Assembly: GCF_003208175.1 (NCBI RefSeq)
Contig: NZ_QKMR01000012.1
Span: 62,001 to 126,000 of the forward strand
Length of the DNA: 64,000 nucleotides
Source: Ruminiclostridium sufflavum DSM 19573
GTDB lineage: Bacteria; Bacillota; Clostridia; Acetivibrionales; DSM-1351
Direction: 5' to 3'
The stretch's first letter is position 1. Each line of letters begins with the position of its first letter. This document shows positions 45,123 through 54,985 of this stretch, one piece after another. The notes beneath the pieces are model-generated. The model saw only the letters and a program-made list of their open reading frames with translations, made no database searches and had not been told where the DNA came from. Both the position numbers and the translations under genes were made by a program.

Positions 45123-45196
45123 CATTACTATATTTTCTTTAGCACTTTTTTGAGAAAATTACAATAAATATCAAAAAAGTGTATAAAGTAGTAATG
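45123..45196. repeat. Long interrupted inverted repeat in a gene-free gap
   Basis: CATTACTA/TAGTAATG (8 bp, outer) and CACTTTTTTGA/TCAAAAAAGTG (11 bp, inner) nest in one hairpin of 74 bases. It lies between two convergent terminators (45012-45047 and 45311-45356) with no gene. It could be a small-RNA fold or the remnant of a mobile element; the rest of 45048-45310 shows nothing else. Confidence 0.6.
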
Positions 45197-45310
45197 CAAC
45201 GCATAATTTGTAAAATAAACTGATGCTAAATGCTGCGGTATTGGGGAAAATATATTATAAGTGATGAATAATGAAGAAAAAAGGATATAGAAGTAATGCT
45301 TAAAATTCTT

Positions 45311-45356
45311 GTCTTGGGGATAAAAAGGTTCAAATAAAGCTTTTTATCCCCAAGAC
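45311..45356 (-). terminator. Terminator of the - strand DUF1015 gene
   Basis: GTCTTGGGGATAAAAAG and CTTTTTATCCCCAAGAC are perfect inverted copies (17 bp) around a 12-base loop, 17 bases after the stop codon. Confidence 0.85.
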
Positions 45357-45372
45357 ATTAAAAATTCAGGTA

Positions 45373-46701
45373 TTATCGTATTTTCCTGCACTCAAGGTAG
45401 AAGCGCTTTTCTTCTGCTTCACCCATTGAAAAGGTTTTTCTTGGGAGAGCTCCGTCTAAAATAACTGTTTTAAACAAATCGGTTTTATTCATGGGGGGGA
45501 GATAGAAGCCCATGTTGCCGGGCTGTGAGCCCAGCTTTTCAACAACGTCATCACCATGAATATAATCAATTTTCACTTCCGGGTGGGATTTCATGTAGCA
45601 GTCCAGAAAGACCTGCAGTGTTCCCACCTCTAAATTATTCGCAGGATTATTTATTGTTATACTGCCCTCACCTGCAGCGGTTATATATCTAAAGGTATGG
45701 CCGGCAGCCGTTTTTGAACTCTTGCAGGAAGGCACCCCGGAACAGGAGCGGCTGCTGTAGAATTTGCCGAAAGCGTTAATCAGCTCATCAGCATTTACAT
45801 TAAATAGAACTCTGTGTATCGGTTCAAAAACAAGCCCGTCATCATGCACATTTACCAATTCCACCAGCGCAAATCTGGCGGGATGATTTTGCTGTTCCTC
45901 ATATGAAAGAGATGCCTTTACATTTTCCCAGTGGCCTTTTGCAGAAGCCAGAGAGTGATTTCCGTCTCCGACAGCAAATAAAAGAATATTTTCATCGCTG
46001 CCGAGGCTGTATTTTTCGCGGAATACGTCTTTCTGCGCAAGCCTTGAAAGTGCATTTGCAATTGAGGAGATATCAGCTTCATCCGAGATTTTATAACCCT
46101 TTATATGTCCGCCGTCCATCATTAACTCAAAATCATATAATTTTTCAAAGTCCGAGGCTTTTGAAAAAAGTGGCTCAATAACTGTTTTGTCAGGATCATC
46201 AATCAGAACCATGATGTGAGGCAGCTCAATAGATGCCTTTTGGCGGATTTTAATTCGCGGAGGCAGACGCTCTATAACAGTACCCTCGGTAGCACGAATT
46301 AATGTATTTGATCCCTTTGTATAGTCATAGCATTCTAAGTCAAGGGCCAGCATCAATCCTTTTCTGGACTTTGAGCGGGAGGTTTTTCTGTCAACGAGAA
46401 TAAAGGAATTCTCAAGCTCGGTGATAACCCTATCCTCCATATATTTCTTCATGTTTTTATTGATTTTGGATATCCTGCTTTCGCTGTCACTGTCCTCCAG
46501 ATATACCTCCGGGAAAATTATATTGAGAGTTGAAGGCTTGCCGCTTGTAATTTCTTCGACCTTTTTCCAGTAGCTCCGTTCCGAAGTATACTGATCACAG
46601 GCCACAACCGACCAGCTTCCGAAATCGCTGCCGCTGCCAGGTATCATAATTTTTGGAATATGTACACCTAAATCAGATAAAGCTTTATTTGAATTACTCA
46701 T
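45373..46701 (-). CDS. DUF1015-family protein
   Basis: 442 residues from the ATG at 46701, five bases after GAGGAG; a GTG at 46707 is an alternative. The start SDLGVHIPKIMIPGSGSDFG and the conserved GDGNHSLASAKGHW block fit this uncharacterised family. In many Clostridia a DUF1015 gene lies beside serA, and a role near serine metabolism has been suggested from context. Here it lies 8 kb from serA on the opposite strand, so that link is only inference. No transmembrane or signal segment. Confidence 0.82.
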   Translation of the reverse strand: MSNSNKALSDLGVHIPKIMIPGSGSDFGSWSVVACDQYTSERSYWKKVEEITSGKPSTLNIIFPEVYLEDSDSESRISKINKNMKKYMEDRVITELENSFILVDRKTSRSKSRKGLMLALDLECYDYTKGSNTLIRATEGTVIERLPPRIKIRQKASIELPHIMVLIDDPDKTVIEPLFSKASDFEKLYDFELMMDGGHIKGYKISDEADISSIANALSRLAQKDVFREKYSLGSDENILLFAVGDGNHSLASAKGHWENVKASLSYEEQQNHPARFALVELVNVHDDGLVFEPIHRVLFNVNADELINAFGKFYSSRSCSGVPSCKSSKTAAGHTFRYITAAGEGSITINNPANNLEVGTLQVFLDCYMKSHPEVKIDYIHGDDVVEKLGSQPGNMGFYLPPMNKTDLFKTVILDGALPRKTFSMGEAEEKRFYLECRKIR

Positions 46702-46901
46702 AAACACTCCTCATAATTTGTTTTTTTAGTTGATTTTCATGTAAATAATTGTCTCACAAAGAATAAAAAAGTCAATCGCCGGATTAAAAAATTTATTATT
46801 TAAAAAGTGCCAATATTTAATTTTAAATTGTTTGAATTATTTAAATAACTAAAACAAATAATAAGCATATTATGAAAGTGATAAGTGAAATGTGGTGAGA
46901 T

Positions 46902-47435
46902 ATGGTGATAAAAAAATACAGCAATGTCTTGGGCCTGCCTGTTATTTCCGCAAAGGACGGGGTGAAGATAGGCACCTTGAAGGATGTGGCCTTTTGCAGA
47001 GATAATATGGGTGTAGCAGGATTTATTTTAGAAAAGGACAGTCATAATCTGAAAGGAAATGTTGTGCTGTTGGAGGATGTTTTAAGCCTTGGGAATGATG
47101 CTCTTATAGTTGATGATGCTGACAGGCTTTTAAAATACAGAAAATTCAGAAAGTTTCCTGAAATGAAGGAAAGAATGCAGCTGCAAGGCTTTAAAATATA
47201 TACTCATTCAGGTAATGATATTGGGATAGTTCAGGATATACTTTTTGACTACAGAACAGGAAAGGTAGAAGGAGTACAGGTATCCGACGGTTTAGTCCAG
47301 GATTTGATGATGGGAAGAAATATACTTCCGTTTATAGGAAGGATTGAAATAGGCAGCGACAATATTCTTGTAGAAAATGAGGCTGTTGAAGAGATGATGA
47401 ATACAGGCGGAGGACTGAGAAGCCGGTTGAATTAG
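46902..47435 (+). CDS. PRC-barrel domain protein
   Basis: 177 residues. The start YSNVLGLPVISAKDGVKIGTLKD closely parallels the 256-residue protein encoded at 5681 (EIIGLPIISISDGTEAGKVK). A second barrel begins near residue 95 (FKIYTHSGNDIGIVQDILFD). The C-terminal acidic linker and tail of the larger relative are missing. The function is unknown; the domain often mediates protein-protein contacts. The ATG has only a weak GTGGTGAG site. It is divergent from the DUF1015 gene, with a 200-base AT-rich promoter region between. Confidence 0.8.
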   Translation: MVIKKYSNVLGLPVISAKDGVKIGTLKDVAFCRDNMGVAGFILEKDSHNLKGNVVLLEDVLSLGNDALIVDDADRLLKYRKFRKFPEMKERMQLQGFKIYTHSGNDIGIVQDILFDYRTGKVEGVQVSDGLVQDLMMGRNILPFIGRIEIGSDNILVENEAVEEMMNTGGGLRSRLN

Positions 47436-47518
47436 CAAGCCGTTGGTGATTCAGGGGCCGGTAGATGGTACTGGAAAGCTGATTAACTTATAAGAATAAT
47501 TTGCATATGGGATTTATA

Positions 47519-47699
47519 AAGTCAATTACGGTTGAACCCTTCGCGACGATATATCGTCTTTTTAGGTGGACATATCTTTCAAGTATTTATTTGAAGGTTT
47601 CAACGGTTTGGGTTTTAGGGGTTTGTACTTAAGGAGGCTTTAGCCTCAAACCCAAACTATCGCCCGATAGAATCGGTTTTTAGCCGATAGTAATTGACT
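47519..47699 (+). repeat. Repeat copy B, the fullest (about 181 bases)
   Basis: Begins AAGTCAATTACGGTTGAACC, contains the internal block GGCTTTAGCCTCAAACCCAA followed by ACTATCG, and ends AGCCGATAGTAATTGACT. Its last 18 bases match the right arm of copy A. It carries no ORF with a ribosome binding site and lies between the PRC-barrel gene and a small membrane-protein gene. The rest of the 47436-47787 gap shows only a 16-codon frame at 47737 without strong support. Confidence 0.8.
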
Positions 47700-47787
47700 A
47701 TGTAAATTTATTCGCCGTATGGAGATAATATTTATATGGTAACAGAAGGATTAATTAAAAAATTGACCGGTTTGGGAGGTGATTAGA

Positions 47788-47961
47788 ATGAAATTTGCAA
47801 AAGGAATGCTTATCGGGGGATTAATCGGGGCATCCATAAGTGTACTGACAAATCCTGAAATAGTTGATCCACGCATGAGAAAGAGACTTATCAGGTCAGG
47901 TAAAAAAATAGTTCGCAGGTCAGGTAATGTATTTGATGACATGGTTCACATGTTCAGATAA
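47788..47961 (+). CDS. Small YtxH-like protein
   Basis: 57 residues from the ATG at 47788, which follows GGGAGGTGAT. The N-terminus KFAKGMLIGGLIGASISVLT is a hydrophobic Gly-rich segment as in YtxH-type gas-vesicle/stress proteins. The C-terminal half is strongly basic (RMRKRLIRSGKKIVRRSGN). It is probably membrane-associated; the function is unknown. Confidence 0.7.
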   Translation: MKFAKGMLIGGLIGASISVLTNPEIVDPRMRKRLIRSGKKIVRRSGNVFDDMVHMFR

Positions 47962-47999
47962 GTTAGGATATGAATCTGCTTACGGCTAAAAACAGGTTT

Positions 48000-48037
48000 T
48001 TGCAAAACAGGATTGGTTTTTAATCCTTGTTTTGCAA
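48000..48037 (+). terminator. Hairpin after the small YtxH-like gene
   Basis: TTGCAAAACAGGATT and AATCCTTGTTTTGCAA pair (one bulge) around a T-rich loop. The downstream T-tract is poor. Confidence 0.5.
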
Positions 48038-48094
48038 TACCTTAGGCCTTCTTAACACAGTTTGCTTTACTAGATTTCTAGGCGGGAGGGTAAT

Positions 48095-49144
48095 ATGAGT
48101 AATGCAAAAAAGACCATATTTTACATAGCTCTTTCATTTCTGGTTACAGGAGCCGCTGTATTCATATACTTCTTCAATGACAAAATACTCAAGGTATTAT
48201 CCCCCGTATTAATAGCAATTGTGATTGCCTATATAATTTATCCCCTTGTTGTTAAATTTGAAAGAAAGGGTTTAAAAAGAAGCGTTTCAATAATATTAAT
48301 ATACACCTTCATTGCATTGGTGCTGGTATTTTTCTCAATATATATTATGCCTTATGTGCTGAATAATGCGAAGGAGCTTTTTAATACATTACCCAGTATA
48401 ACAAGCAAATATCAGGAGCTTTTCAATTCTTTCATATCAAAAATAAAGACAAGCAAATGGCCGCCGGAAATAAAGAAGCTTATTTTTGGTGAAATAGATA
48501 ATGCAACTGTAATACTGCAGCATTTTTTTTCACAGACCATGAAAAAATCCCTCGGGGTGGTTGCCTCATCAATTGCCATACTGGTGAACACAGTGCTGTC
48601 AATGATAATCGCATATTATTTTTTAAAGGATATTGAAGGGATAAAAAGGTCCGCTCTCATGATTGCGCCCAAGAGAATGCGTAATGATCTCGTGAATATA
48701 GGCAGGGAACTGAACGGAATAGTTACACATTTCATACAGGGGCAATTGCTTACCGCATGTATTGTTGGGATTTTAGAAACCGTAGGCCTGTATTTTGTAC
48801 ATGTTAAGTATCCTTTCATTTTAGGGGTAATAGGCGGTATTGCCAATATTATACCCTATTTCGGGCCGTTTCTGGGAGCTGTTCCGGCTGTGGCGATAGC
48901 TTTGCTGGACTCACCCGGCAAAGCATTTTTTACAATTTTGGTGTTTATAATAGTTCAGCAGATTGACAATGCCTTTATTTCCCCCAAGATAATTGAGGGC
49001 AAGCTTGGCCTGCATCCCATAACTACAATTGTCGCGGTGCTGATAGGAGGAGAGTTTTTCGGAATAATCGGTATGCTGATTGGAGTGCCGGTTACAGCGA
49101 TGCTTAAGGTTATAATAAAAAAAATGATTGACATGGTTGTGTAA
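48095..49144 (+). CDS. AI-2E family permease (second copy)
   Basis: 349 residues with seven to eight hydrophobic segments and the family core GIANIIPYFGPFLGAVPAVA and QQIDNAFISPKIIEGKLGLH. It lacks the long N- and C-terminal tails of the copy at 25174-26406 and is only moderately similar to it, so this is not a recent duplicate. GGGAGGG precedes the ATG. The substrate is unknown. Confidence 0.9.
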   Translation: MSNAKKTIFYIALSFLVTGAAVFIYFFNDKILKVLSPVLIAIVIAYIIYPLVVKFERKGLKRSVSIILIYTFIALVLVFFSIYIMPYVLNNAKELFNTLPSITSKYQELFNSFISKIKTSKWPPEIKKLIFGEIDNATVILQHFFSQTMKKSLGVVASSIAILVNTVLSMIIAYYFLKDIEGIKRSALMIAPKRMRNDLVNIGRELNGIVTHFIQGQLLTACIVGILETVGLYFVHVKYPFILGVIGGIANIIPYFGPFLGAVPAVAIALLDSPGKAFFTILVFIIVQQIDNAFISPKIIEGKLGLHPITTIVAVLIGGEFFGIIGMLIGVPVTAMLKVIIKKMIDMVV

Positions 49145-49267
49145 AAATATATTGATTAAAAATATGTAAACCTTTATCATATTGTTGTAAGCAAATAAAT
49201 TATTGTATATGCATTTATAAGGTTGGCGGCATGCCCCTTGCATTGTTTGTAAACGGAGGGAAAAACA

Positions 49268-49654
49268 GTGAAACTTAAACAAAAGCACAGGAATATTATA
49301 GTACTTTCAATAGCAGCAATCTTTATAATTTATGGACTTTTAAATATGAGATTCCATTTTAATGTAAGCACTGAAACAGAGAACAATGTGACATGGATAT
49401 TGACAATAGCTGCGATTGCACTGCTGTTCAGCGGCAGAAAGCCAAAAATGAATAATGCGGAGGGCAACGGCTCGGAGGATAATTCTGCCGGAAATAAGAA
49501 TATTGAGGCGGGAAGCTTAGAAGAGGCTGGTACAAAAGCCGGTGCTGAGGAAAAAACCGTTGCTGCCGGAAGCAATACTGTTGAGGCGTTAAGCTTGGAG
49601 GAGACAGCTGCTGATACAGCGGCCCGGGAAAAACAGGATGAAAGCTCAGATTAG
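49268..49654 (+). CDS. Small membrane protein with acidic, alanine-rich tail
   Basis: 128 residues from a GTG at 49268, which has CGGAGGG seven bases upstream. Two hydrophobic segments (about 10-24 and 39-54) are followed by a low-complexity Glu/Ala/Gly/Ser tail of about 70 residues that is unlikely to fold. No family is recognised. The A-rich stretch after the stop may serve as a weak end; the T-box begins 90 bases later. Confidence 0.65.
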   Translation: MKLKQKHRNIIVLSIAAIFIIYGLLNMRFHFNVSTETENNVTWILTIAAIALLFSGRKPKMNNAEGNGSEDNSAGNKNIEAGSLEEAGTKAGAEEKTVAAGSNTVEALSLEETAADTAAREKQDESSD

Positions 49655-49743
49655 AAGAGAATTTTAAAAAAAAGTTCCGCTTGACAGAAAAGCACATATT
49701 TTATATCATTATTTTTAAGTATTTAATTTTATTATATTTTATA

Positions 49744-50102
49744 ATGGCGATGAACAAGAGGAGTAGACAGCTGATTTTCAAAAGAGAGGAGCCGAATGGT
49801 GAAAGGCTCTGAAATTGACGCTGTTGAAGGTAGCTTGGGAGCTCCGCACTGAAAATTGTATAGCTTTGTTTTTTCTGCTTTAAGTAATGCCGGAGTGTTA
49901 AAGCCCTGAGGTATATATTGGCGGGTGAGCAAATGCGAAATACTATAAGTAGGAGGCGGCGGATTGCGAACGTTAATCGTTTTGAGATTTATTGGTGATT
50001 TTTTGCAGCTGATTGAAAGCAGGATTTTTAAAGGTTATCAATGAAATTTTGGTGGTACCGCGAATATAGCTTTCGTCCAAATATTGGATGAGAGCTTTTT
50101 TT
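49744..50102 (+). ncRNA. T-box leader (valine-type) upstream of valS
   Basis: The hallmark T-box sequence GGTGGTACCGCG is at 50051-50062. It is followed by the terminator stem AGCTTTCGTCC / GGATGAGAGCT (50067-50095) and a T-run. Upstream, GATGAACAAGAGGAGTAGA and GAGGAGCCGAATGGTGAAAG are typical Stem I elements. A GTA valine codon at 49830-49832 is a tentative specifier. TGGT in the antiterminator bulge fits the ACCA end of a valine tRNA with A discriminator. Uncharged tRNA-Val would favour read-through into the small membrane gene and valS. Confidence 0.9.
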
Positions 50103-50195
50103 GATACTAAAAATATTTTATTGAAGCTTTGAATTTGTAATTAAAGCATGTATTTGGGGTTTATATCATACGGAAGGGACGGAGGGAGGATCGGA

Positions 50196-50441
50196 ATGAA
50201 AACAATAGATATAATTGCTCTGGCAATAATAGCTGTGGGATTTGCGGCAGTATTGCTATCAAGAGCTGTAGTGAAAAAATTTGATTTGGTGCAGAGGCAG
50301 CATTGCAAGTATGCGGAGGAATTGTCCGAGGAAGAGCTGAACGAGTATAAGCTGAATAAGGCTATGTTTAATATTAAGATAACCGGGATTATTATTACAG
50401 TGCCAGGTTTGATATTGCTGCTTGTTTCAAGCAGATTCTGA
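50196..50441 (+). CDS. Small two-helix membrane protein between T-box and valS
   Basis: 81 residues from the ATG at 50196, which follows GGAGGGAGGA; the frame opens at 50148. Two hydrophobic segments (about 4-21 and 57-77) flank a charged middle (YAEELSEEELNEYKL). No family is recognised. Because the T-box terminator is upstream and valS follows after 74 bases with no terminator seen, it should be induced together with valS when valine tRNA is uncharged. Confidence 0.7.
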   Translation: MKTIDIIALAIIAVGFAAVLLSRAVVKKFDLVQRQHCKYAEELSEEELNEYKLNKAMFNIKITGIIITVPGLILLLVSSRF

Positions 50442-50515
50442 GTAGAAGCGGCAGGGCATGAAGAATAATGCTGAAAGCAGAATAAGGAATTAATATAAAA
50501 TTGGAGGGCACGAAT

Positions 50516-53173
50516 ATGGACGAACAGCAAAACATTGCAAAACAATATGATCCCGGTCAGGTTGAGGATAAACTTTACAAAAAATGGATGGAAGAGGGAT
50601 ATTTTCATGCGGTTCCTGACAGCAGTAAAAAACCCTATACGATTGTAATGCCGCCGCCTAATATAACCGGACAGCTTCATATGGGGCATGCACTGGACAA
50701 TACACTGCAGGATATTCTAACCAGAACAAAGAGGATGCAGGGCTACAGCGCATTGTGGCTTCCGGGAACAGACCATGCCAGTATTGCCACAGAAGCCAAA
50801 ATAGTTGATGCTATGGCAAAAGAAGGTATTACAAAGGGCATGATAGGCCGTGAGAAATTTTTGGAAAGAGCGTGGGAATGGAGAAAGGTTTACGGCGGCA
50901 GAATAGCGGAGCAGCTCAAAAAGCTGGGTAGCTCCTGTGACTGGGAAAGAGAACGCTTTACAATGGATGAAGGCTTGTCAAAGGCAGTTCAGGAGGTGTT
51001 CCTGAAGCTGTATGATAAAGGGCTTATTTATAAAGGAGAGAGAATAACAAACTGGTGTCCTAAGTGCAATACCTCCATTTCCGATATAGAGGTTGAATAC
51101 GAGGAGCAGGCAGGGCATTTCTGGCATATAAAATATCCCGTTAAGGACAGTGACGAGTTTGTAATAATAGCCACAACACGTCCGGAAACACTATTGGGAG
51201 ATACGGCTGTTGCGGTTAATCCCGAGGATGAAAGATACGCTCATCTGGTTGGGAAAACTCTGGTGCTTCCGCTTGTAAACAAGGAAATACCTGTTATAGC
51301 CGATTCTTACGTTGATAAGGAATTTGGCACCGGCTGCGTTAAAATTACACCCGCACATGACCCCAACGACTTTGAGGTTGGACTTAGGCATGATTTGCCT
51401 GTGGTAAGAATTATGGATGACAACGCAATAATGAATGATAACGCAGGCCAATATAAAGGTCTTGACAGATATGAAGCCCGGAGAAAAATGGTAGAGGAGC
51501 TTGATAAGCTTGGTCTGCTGGTAAAAATAGAAAATCACAGTCACAATGTTGGTACCTGCCAGAGATGCAGAACAGTTATCGAGCCGTTTATCTCAAAGCA
51601 GTGGTATGTCCGCATGAAGCCGTTGGCAGAGCCTGCAATAGAAGCCGTAAGAAGCGGAAATACTAAATTTGTGCCGGAAAGATTCTCAAAAATATATTAT
51701 AACTGGATGGAAAATATTCAGGATTGGTGTATTTCAAGACAGCTTTGGTGGGGACACAGAATCCCGGCATATTACTGCCAGCAGTGCGGTAATATGATGG
51801 TACAGGGAGAGGCTCCGGATAAGTGCTCAAAGTGCGGAAGCACAAAAACAGAGCAGGACCCGGATACGCTTGATACATGGTTCAGCTCGGCACTTTGGCC
51901 TTTTTCAACTCTGGGCTGGCCTGAGAAAACAGAGGATCTGCAATATTACTATCCTACGGATGTTCTTGTAACAGGCTACGATATAATATTTTTCTGGGTT
52001 GCCAGAATGATATTCTCCGGTGTTGAGCATATGAAGGAGACTCCGTTTAAGTATGTATTTATTCATGGTATTGTCAGGGACCCGCAGGGAAGGAAAATGA
52101 GCAAATCCCTCGGAAACGGAATTGATCCTCTGGAGGTAATTGCCAGGTACGGTACTGATGCGCTTAGATTTGCATTAGTTATAGGCAATTCGCCAGGCAA
52201 TGATTTAAGATTCTCAGACGAGAAGGTTGAAGCTGCCAGAAATTTTGCAAACAAGGTTTGGAATGCTTCCAGATTTGTTCTGATGAATTTTGATGAGAGG
52301 CTTGATTTCGGCAAGGTTGATAAGAATAAGCTTACAGCTGCCGACAAATGGGTAATGTCAAGAATAAACACAGTGACAAAAGAGGTTACTGAAAATATTG
52401 ATAAATTCGAGCTGGGTCTTGGGCTTCAGAAGATATACGACTTTATTTGGGAGGAATTCTGCGACTGGTATATTGAAATGGTTAAGCCAAGGCTTTATGA
52501 CAGGGAAAGTGAAGGAAGACTCGAGGCTCAGTATGTTCTGAATTTTGTTCTGGGAAATGCAATGAAGCTGCTGCATCCTTATATGCCGTTTGTTACGGAG
52601 GAAATATACACCCACCTTATAAATGACGGAAAAAGCATAATGATTTCGGAATGGCCTGAATATAGTGAGGAACTGAACTTTGCTGCAGATGAAGCAAAGA
52701 TGAAAACGATAATGGATGCAATCAGGAGTATCAGAAACATTCGTGCCGAAATGAATGTTCCGCCTGCAAAACGTGCAAAGGTTATATTTGTGGCGGCAGG
52801 AGAGGAAGACAAAGCAACCTTGGCAGCCGGAGAGGCTTTCTTCCAGAGGCTTGCAGGGGCTTCCGGAACAGTTGTGCAATCCGGCAAGGAGGGCATTCCG
52901 GCAGATGCCGTAGGTACTGTTATTGCCGGAGTTGAAATATTTATTCCTCTTGATGAGCTGATTGATTTTGAAAAGGAAATTGAAAGACTGGCAAAAGAGA
53001 AGGCAAACCTTGAAGGAGAGCTGAAAAGAGTGAACGGTAAGCTGAACAACGAAGGCTTTGTATCAAAGGCTCCGGTAAAGGTTATTGAAGAGGAAAAGGC
53101 AAAAAGGGAAAAATATCAGGATATGTACGGCAAGGTTGTTGAAAGATTGGAAGGTCTGAAGGGTAAGGCTTAA
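50516..53173 (+). CDS. valS: Valyl-tRNA synthetase
   Basis: 885 residues from the ATG at 50516, with TTGGAGG upstream; a TTG at 50501 overlaps that site. This is a class I synthetase: the HIGH motif is HMGH at 55-58 in [13 protein letters not shown], and KMSKS is at 527-531. The editing domain lies between (about 190-350, with [19 protein letters not shown]). CX2C pairs (CQQCG, CSKCG) near residues 420-445 form the zinc-binding insert. The C-terminal end is a coiled coil ([19 protein letters not shown]), as expected for ValRS. Confidence 0.97.
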   Translation: MDEQQNIAKQYDPGQVEDKLYKKWMEEGYFHAVPDSSKKPYTIVMPPPNITGQLHMGHALDNTLQDILTRTKRMQGYSALWLPGTDHASIATEAKIVDAMAKEGITKGMIGREKFLERAWEWRKVYGGRIAEQLKKLGSSCDWERERFTMDEGLSKAVQEVFLKLYDKGLIYKGERITNWCPKCNTSISDIEVEYEEQAGHFWHIKYPVKDSDEFVIIATTRPETLLGDTAVAVNPEDERYAHLVGKTLVLPLVNKEIPVIADSYVDKEFGTGCVKITPAHDPNDFEVGLRHDLPVVRIMDDNAIMNDNAGQYKGLDRYEARRKMVEELDKLGLLVKIENHSHNVGTCQRCRTVIEPFISKQWYVRMKPLAEPAIEAVRSGNTKFVPERFSKIYYNWMENIQDWCISRQLWWGHRIPAYYCQQCGNMMVQGEAPDKCSKCGSTKTEQDPDTLDTWFSSALWPFSTLGWPEKTEDLQYYYPTDVLVTGYDIIFFWVARMIFSGVEHMKETPFKYVFIHGIVRDPQGRKMSKSLGNGIDPLEVIARYGTDALRFALVIGNSPGNDLRFSDEKVEAARNFANKVWNASRFVLMNFDERLDFGKVDKNKLTAADKWVMSRINTVTKEVTENIDKFELGLGLQKIYDFIWEEFCDWYIEMVKPRLYDRESEGRLEAQYVLNFVLGNAMKLLHPYMPFVTEEIYTHLINDGKSIMISEWPEYSEELNFAADEAKMKTIMDAIRSIRNIRAEMNVPPAKRAKVIFVAAGEEDKATLAAGEAFFQRLAGASGTVVQSGKEGIPADAVGTVIAGVEIFIPLDELIDFEKEIERLAKEKANLEGELKRVNGKLNNEGFVSKAPVKVIEEEKAKREKYQDMYGKVVERLEGLKGKA

Positions 53174-53240
53174 ACTGATAACATTTGTAAATAAACTCCC
53201 TGATACAGTAGCATATTAACTTCTGCAAAATATAATATTA

Positions 53241-53344
53241 GTGGAGTCAATTATATTTAAAAGCCGTAGCCTATGGAAGATTGACTATATGGGCTTCAGC
53301 CTCAGGCCCAAATTATCGGCTTTAGCTGTTAGTAATTGACTCCA
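53241..53344 (+). repeat. Repeat copy C (104 bases)
   Basis: Perfect 13-bp terminal inverted repeats GTGGAGTCAATTA and TAATTGACTCCAC bound the element. Inside, GGGCTTCAGCCTCAGGCCCA is the counterpart of the GGCTTTAGCCTCAAACCCAA block of copy B. It lies between valS and the next gene, with no ORF. Confidence 0.8.
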
Positions 53345-53396
53345 CGAACTCTTTAGCAGGTTTTTGTGCCGGAATTTCGGTGTGAGGGGGGGTTAT

Positions 53397-54839
53397 ATGT
53401 TCAACAGCTTTTTTAATAATCAGTTTATTTTTAATTCCAATCGGTCGGGAAGGAATTTTAATCAGCCGGCGGCCAGCTGTTACCAATGCGGGGTCAAGAA
53501 TAAGTACAGGGATATGGTAGTGGGAGTAAACGCAAAGGTTCCTCTTGATGACGGGACATATATAACGGGGGTTAATTTCGATAATGCCGCTACCACTCCG
53601 CCCTTCTATTCAGTGGAAAAGGAAGTAAGAGATTTTTTGCCGTGGTATTCCTCGATACATAGAGGCCGCGGCTATAAATCAATGCTGTCCACAGAAGCCT
53701 TTGAGGCGGGAAGAGATATAATCAAACGCTTTGTGAACGCCGACAGCAAACGGGATGTTGTAATCTATACAAAGAATACCACGGATTCAATAAATATGCT
53801 TGCGTCTGTATTGAGCCAGAATAAGGATGGCAGGGATGTGGTGCTGTCTACATGGATGGAGCATGCTTCGAATGATTTACCGTGGAGAGATAAGTTTTTT
53901 GTTGATTATGTGGGGGTTGATAAATTCGGAAGACTTTCATTGGAGGATTTTGAAGCAAAACTCAAAAAATATAAAGACAGGATTAGGCTGGTTTCTGTAA
54001 CAGGGGCGTCAAATGTGACAGGGTATATCAATGATATACACAAAATGGCTGTAATGGCACATGGAAGCGGAGCGCAAATTCATGTTGACGGAGCGCAGCT
54101 GGTTCCTCATATGGCTGTGGATATGCAGGATTTTGAGAGCGCTGCTCATATTGATTATCTGTCCTTCTCCGCGCACAAAATGTATGCCCCATATGGAAGC
54201 GGTGTGCTTATCGGCCCCGGAGCTGTGTTTGAAAACTGCCTTCCTTACAGTCAGGGCGGAAGTATAATAAAGCTTGTAACACATGAACGGATATGGTGGG
54301 AGGAGCCTCCGCAAAAAAATGAAGCAGGCTCACCTAATCTTATAGGAACAGTAGCAATGGTATCGGCAATAAAAACTTTGTCAAAGCTAGGTATGGACAA
54401 TGCTTTCAGCCAAGAGAAAAGCCTTCTTGAATATGCTTACAACAAAATGAAAAGCATACCGGATATTAAGTTTTACGGTCATCCCGGAAAGCAGGAAATG
54501 ATTGGTGTCATACCCTTTAATATGGAGGGTGTGCATCATTCTCTTATGTCTGCTATTTTATCCTATGAAGCAGGTATTGCAGTAAGAAACGGCTATTTCT
54601 GCTCCCATCCCTATTGTGAGAAGCTTCTGGGCTATTCTCCGAAGGAAATGGAGGAGCTTATGAACGATCCTGATTCATTATTTCCCGGAATTGTAAGAAT
54701 AAGCTTCGGATTGTATAATGATTATGGGGAAATTGACAGGCTGGTATATATATTAAACAGGATAGCGGTAAATAAAAAATATTATATAGATAAGTATAAC
54801 GGTTCCAGAGGACGGTATAACATTAAAAATGAAGTTTAA
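53397..54839 (+). CDS. Cysteine desulfurase-like class V aminotransferase
   Basis: 480 residues from the ATG at 53397, which follows GAGGGGGGG. An extra N-terminal region of about 60 residues is Asn/Phe-rich and has a CXXC (SCYQCG). The enzyme fold follows: VNFDNAATTPPF, VDGAQLVPHMAVD and the PLP lysine K261 in SFSAHKMYAPYGSG. A Cys-containing loop (NGYFCSHPYC) lies near the C-terminus at the position of the SufS-type active Cys. It is likely a sulfur-liberating enzyme or a relative with another substrate. No suf or isc genes lie next to it. Confidence 0.8.
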   Translation: MFNSFFNNQFIFNSNRSGRNFNQPAASCYQCGVKNKYRDMVVGVNAKVPLDDGTYITGVNFDNAATTPPFYSVEKEVRDFLPWYSSIHRGRGYKSMLSTEAFEAGRDIIKRFVNADSKRDVVIYTKNTTDSINMLASVLSQNKDGRDVVLSTWMEHASNDLPWRDKFFVDYVGVDKFGRLSLEDFEAKLKKYKDRIRLVSVTGASNVTGYINDIHKMAVMAHGSGAQIHVDGAQLVPHMAVDMQDFESAAHIDYLSFSAHKMYAPYGSGVLIGPGAVFENCLPYSQGGSIIKLVTHERIWWEEPPQKNEAGSPNLIGTVAMVSAIKTLSKLGMDNAFSQEKSLLEYAYNKMKSIPDIKFYGHPGKQEMIGVIPFNMEGVHHSLMSAILSYEAGIAVRNGYFCSHPYCEKLLGYSPKEMEELMNDPDSLFPGIVRISFGLYNDYGEIDRLVYILNRIAVNKKYYIDKYNGSRGRYNIKNEV

Positions 54840-54985
54840 AAGATATTTTTACTATATACAACAAAAACATAAATATGTTACACTAAATTAAGTAAATTAA
54901 AAACTATAAATATATGATTATTAATATATAATTTCAGAAAGAATAGCTTATTTGCTAAGGATAAAAAATATAATCAGGTGATTAA

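Noticed and set aside
47737-47787. 16-codon frame (MVTEGLIKKLTGLGGD) just before the YtxH-like gene
   Set aside because: Only a weak ribosome binding site, and its end merely contains the ribosome binding site of the next gene; probably chance.
50148-50689. 182-codon frame on the - strand across the T-box-valS junction
   Set aside because: It is antisense to a small gene with a good ribosome binding site and to the valS start, with no coding features of its own.
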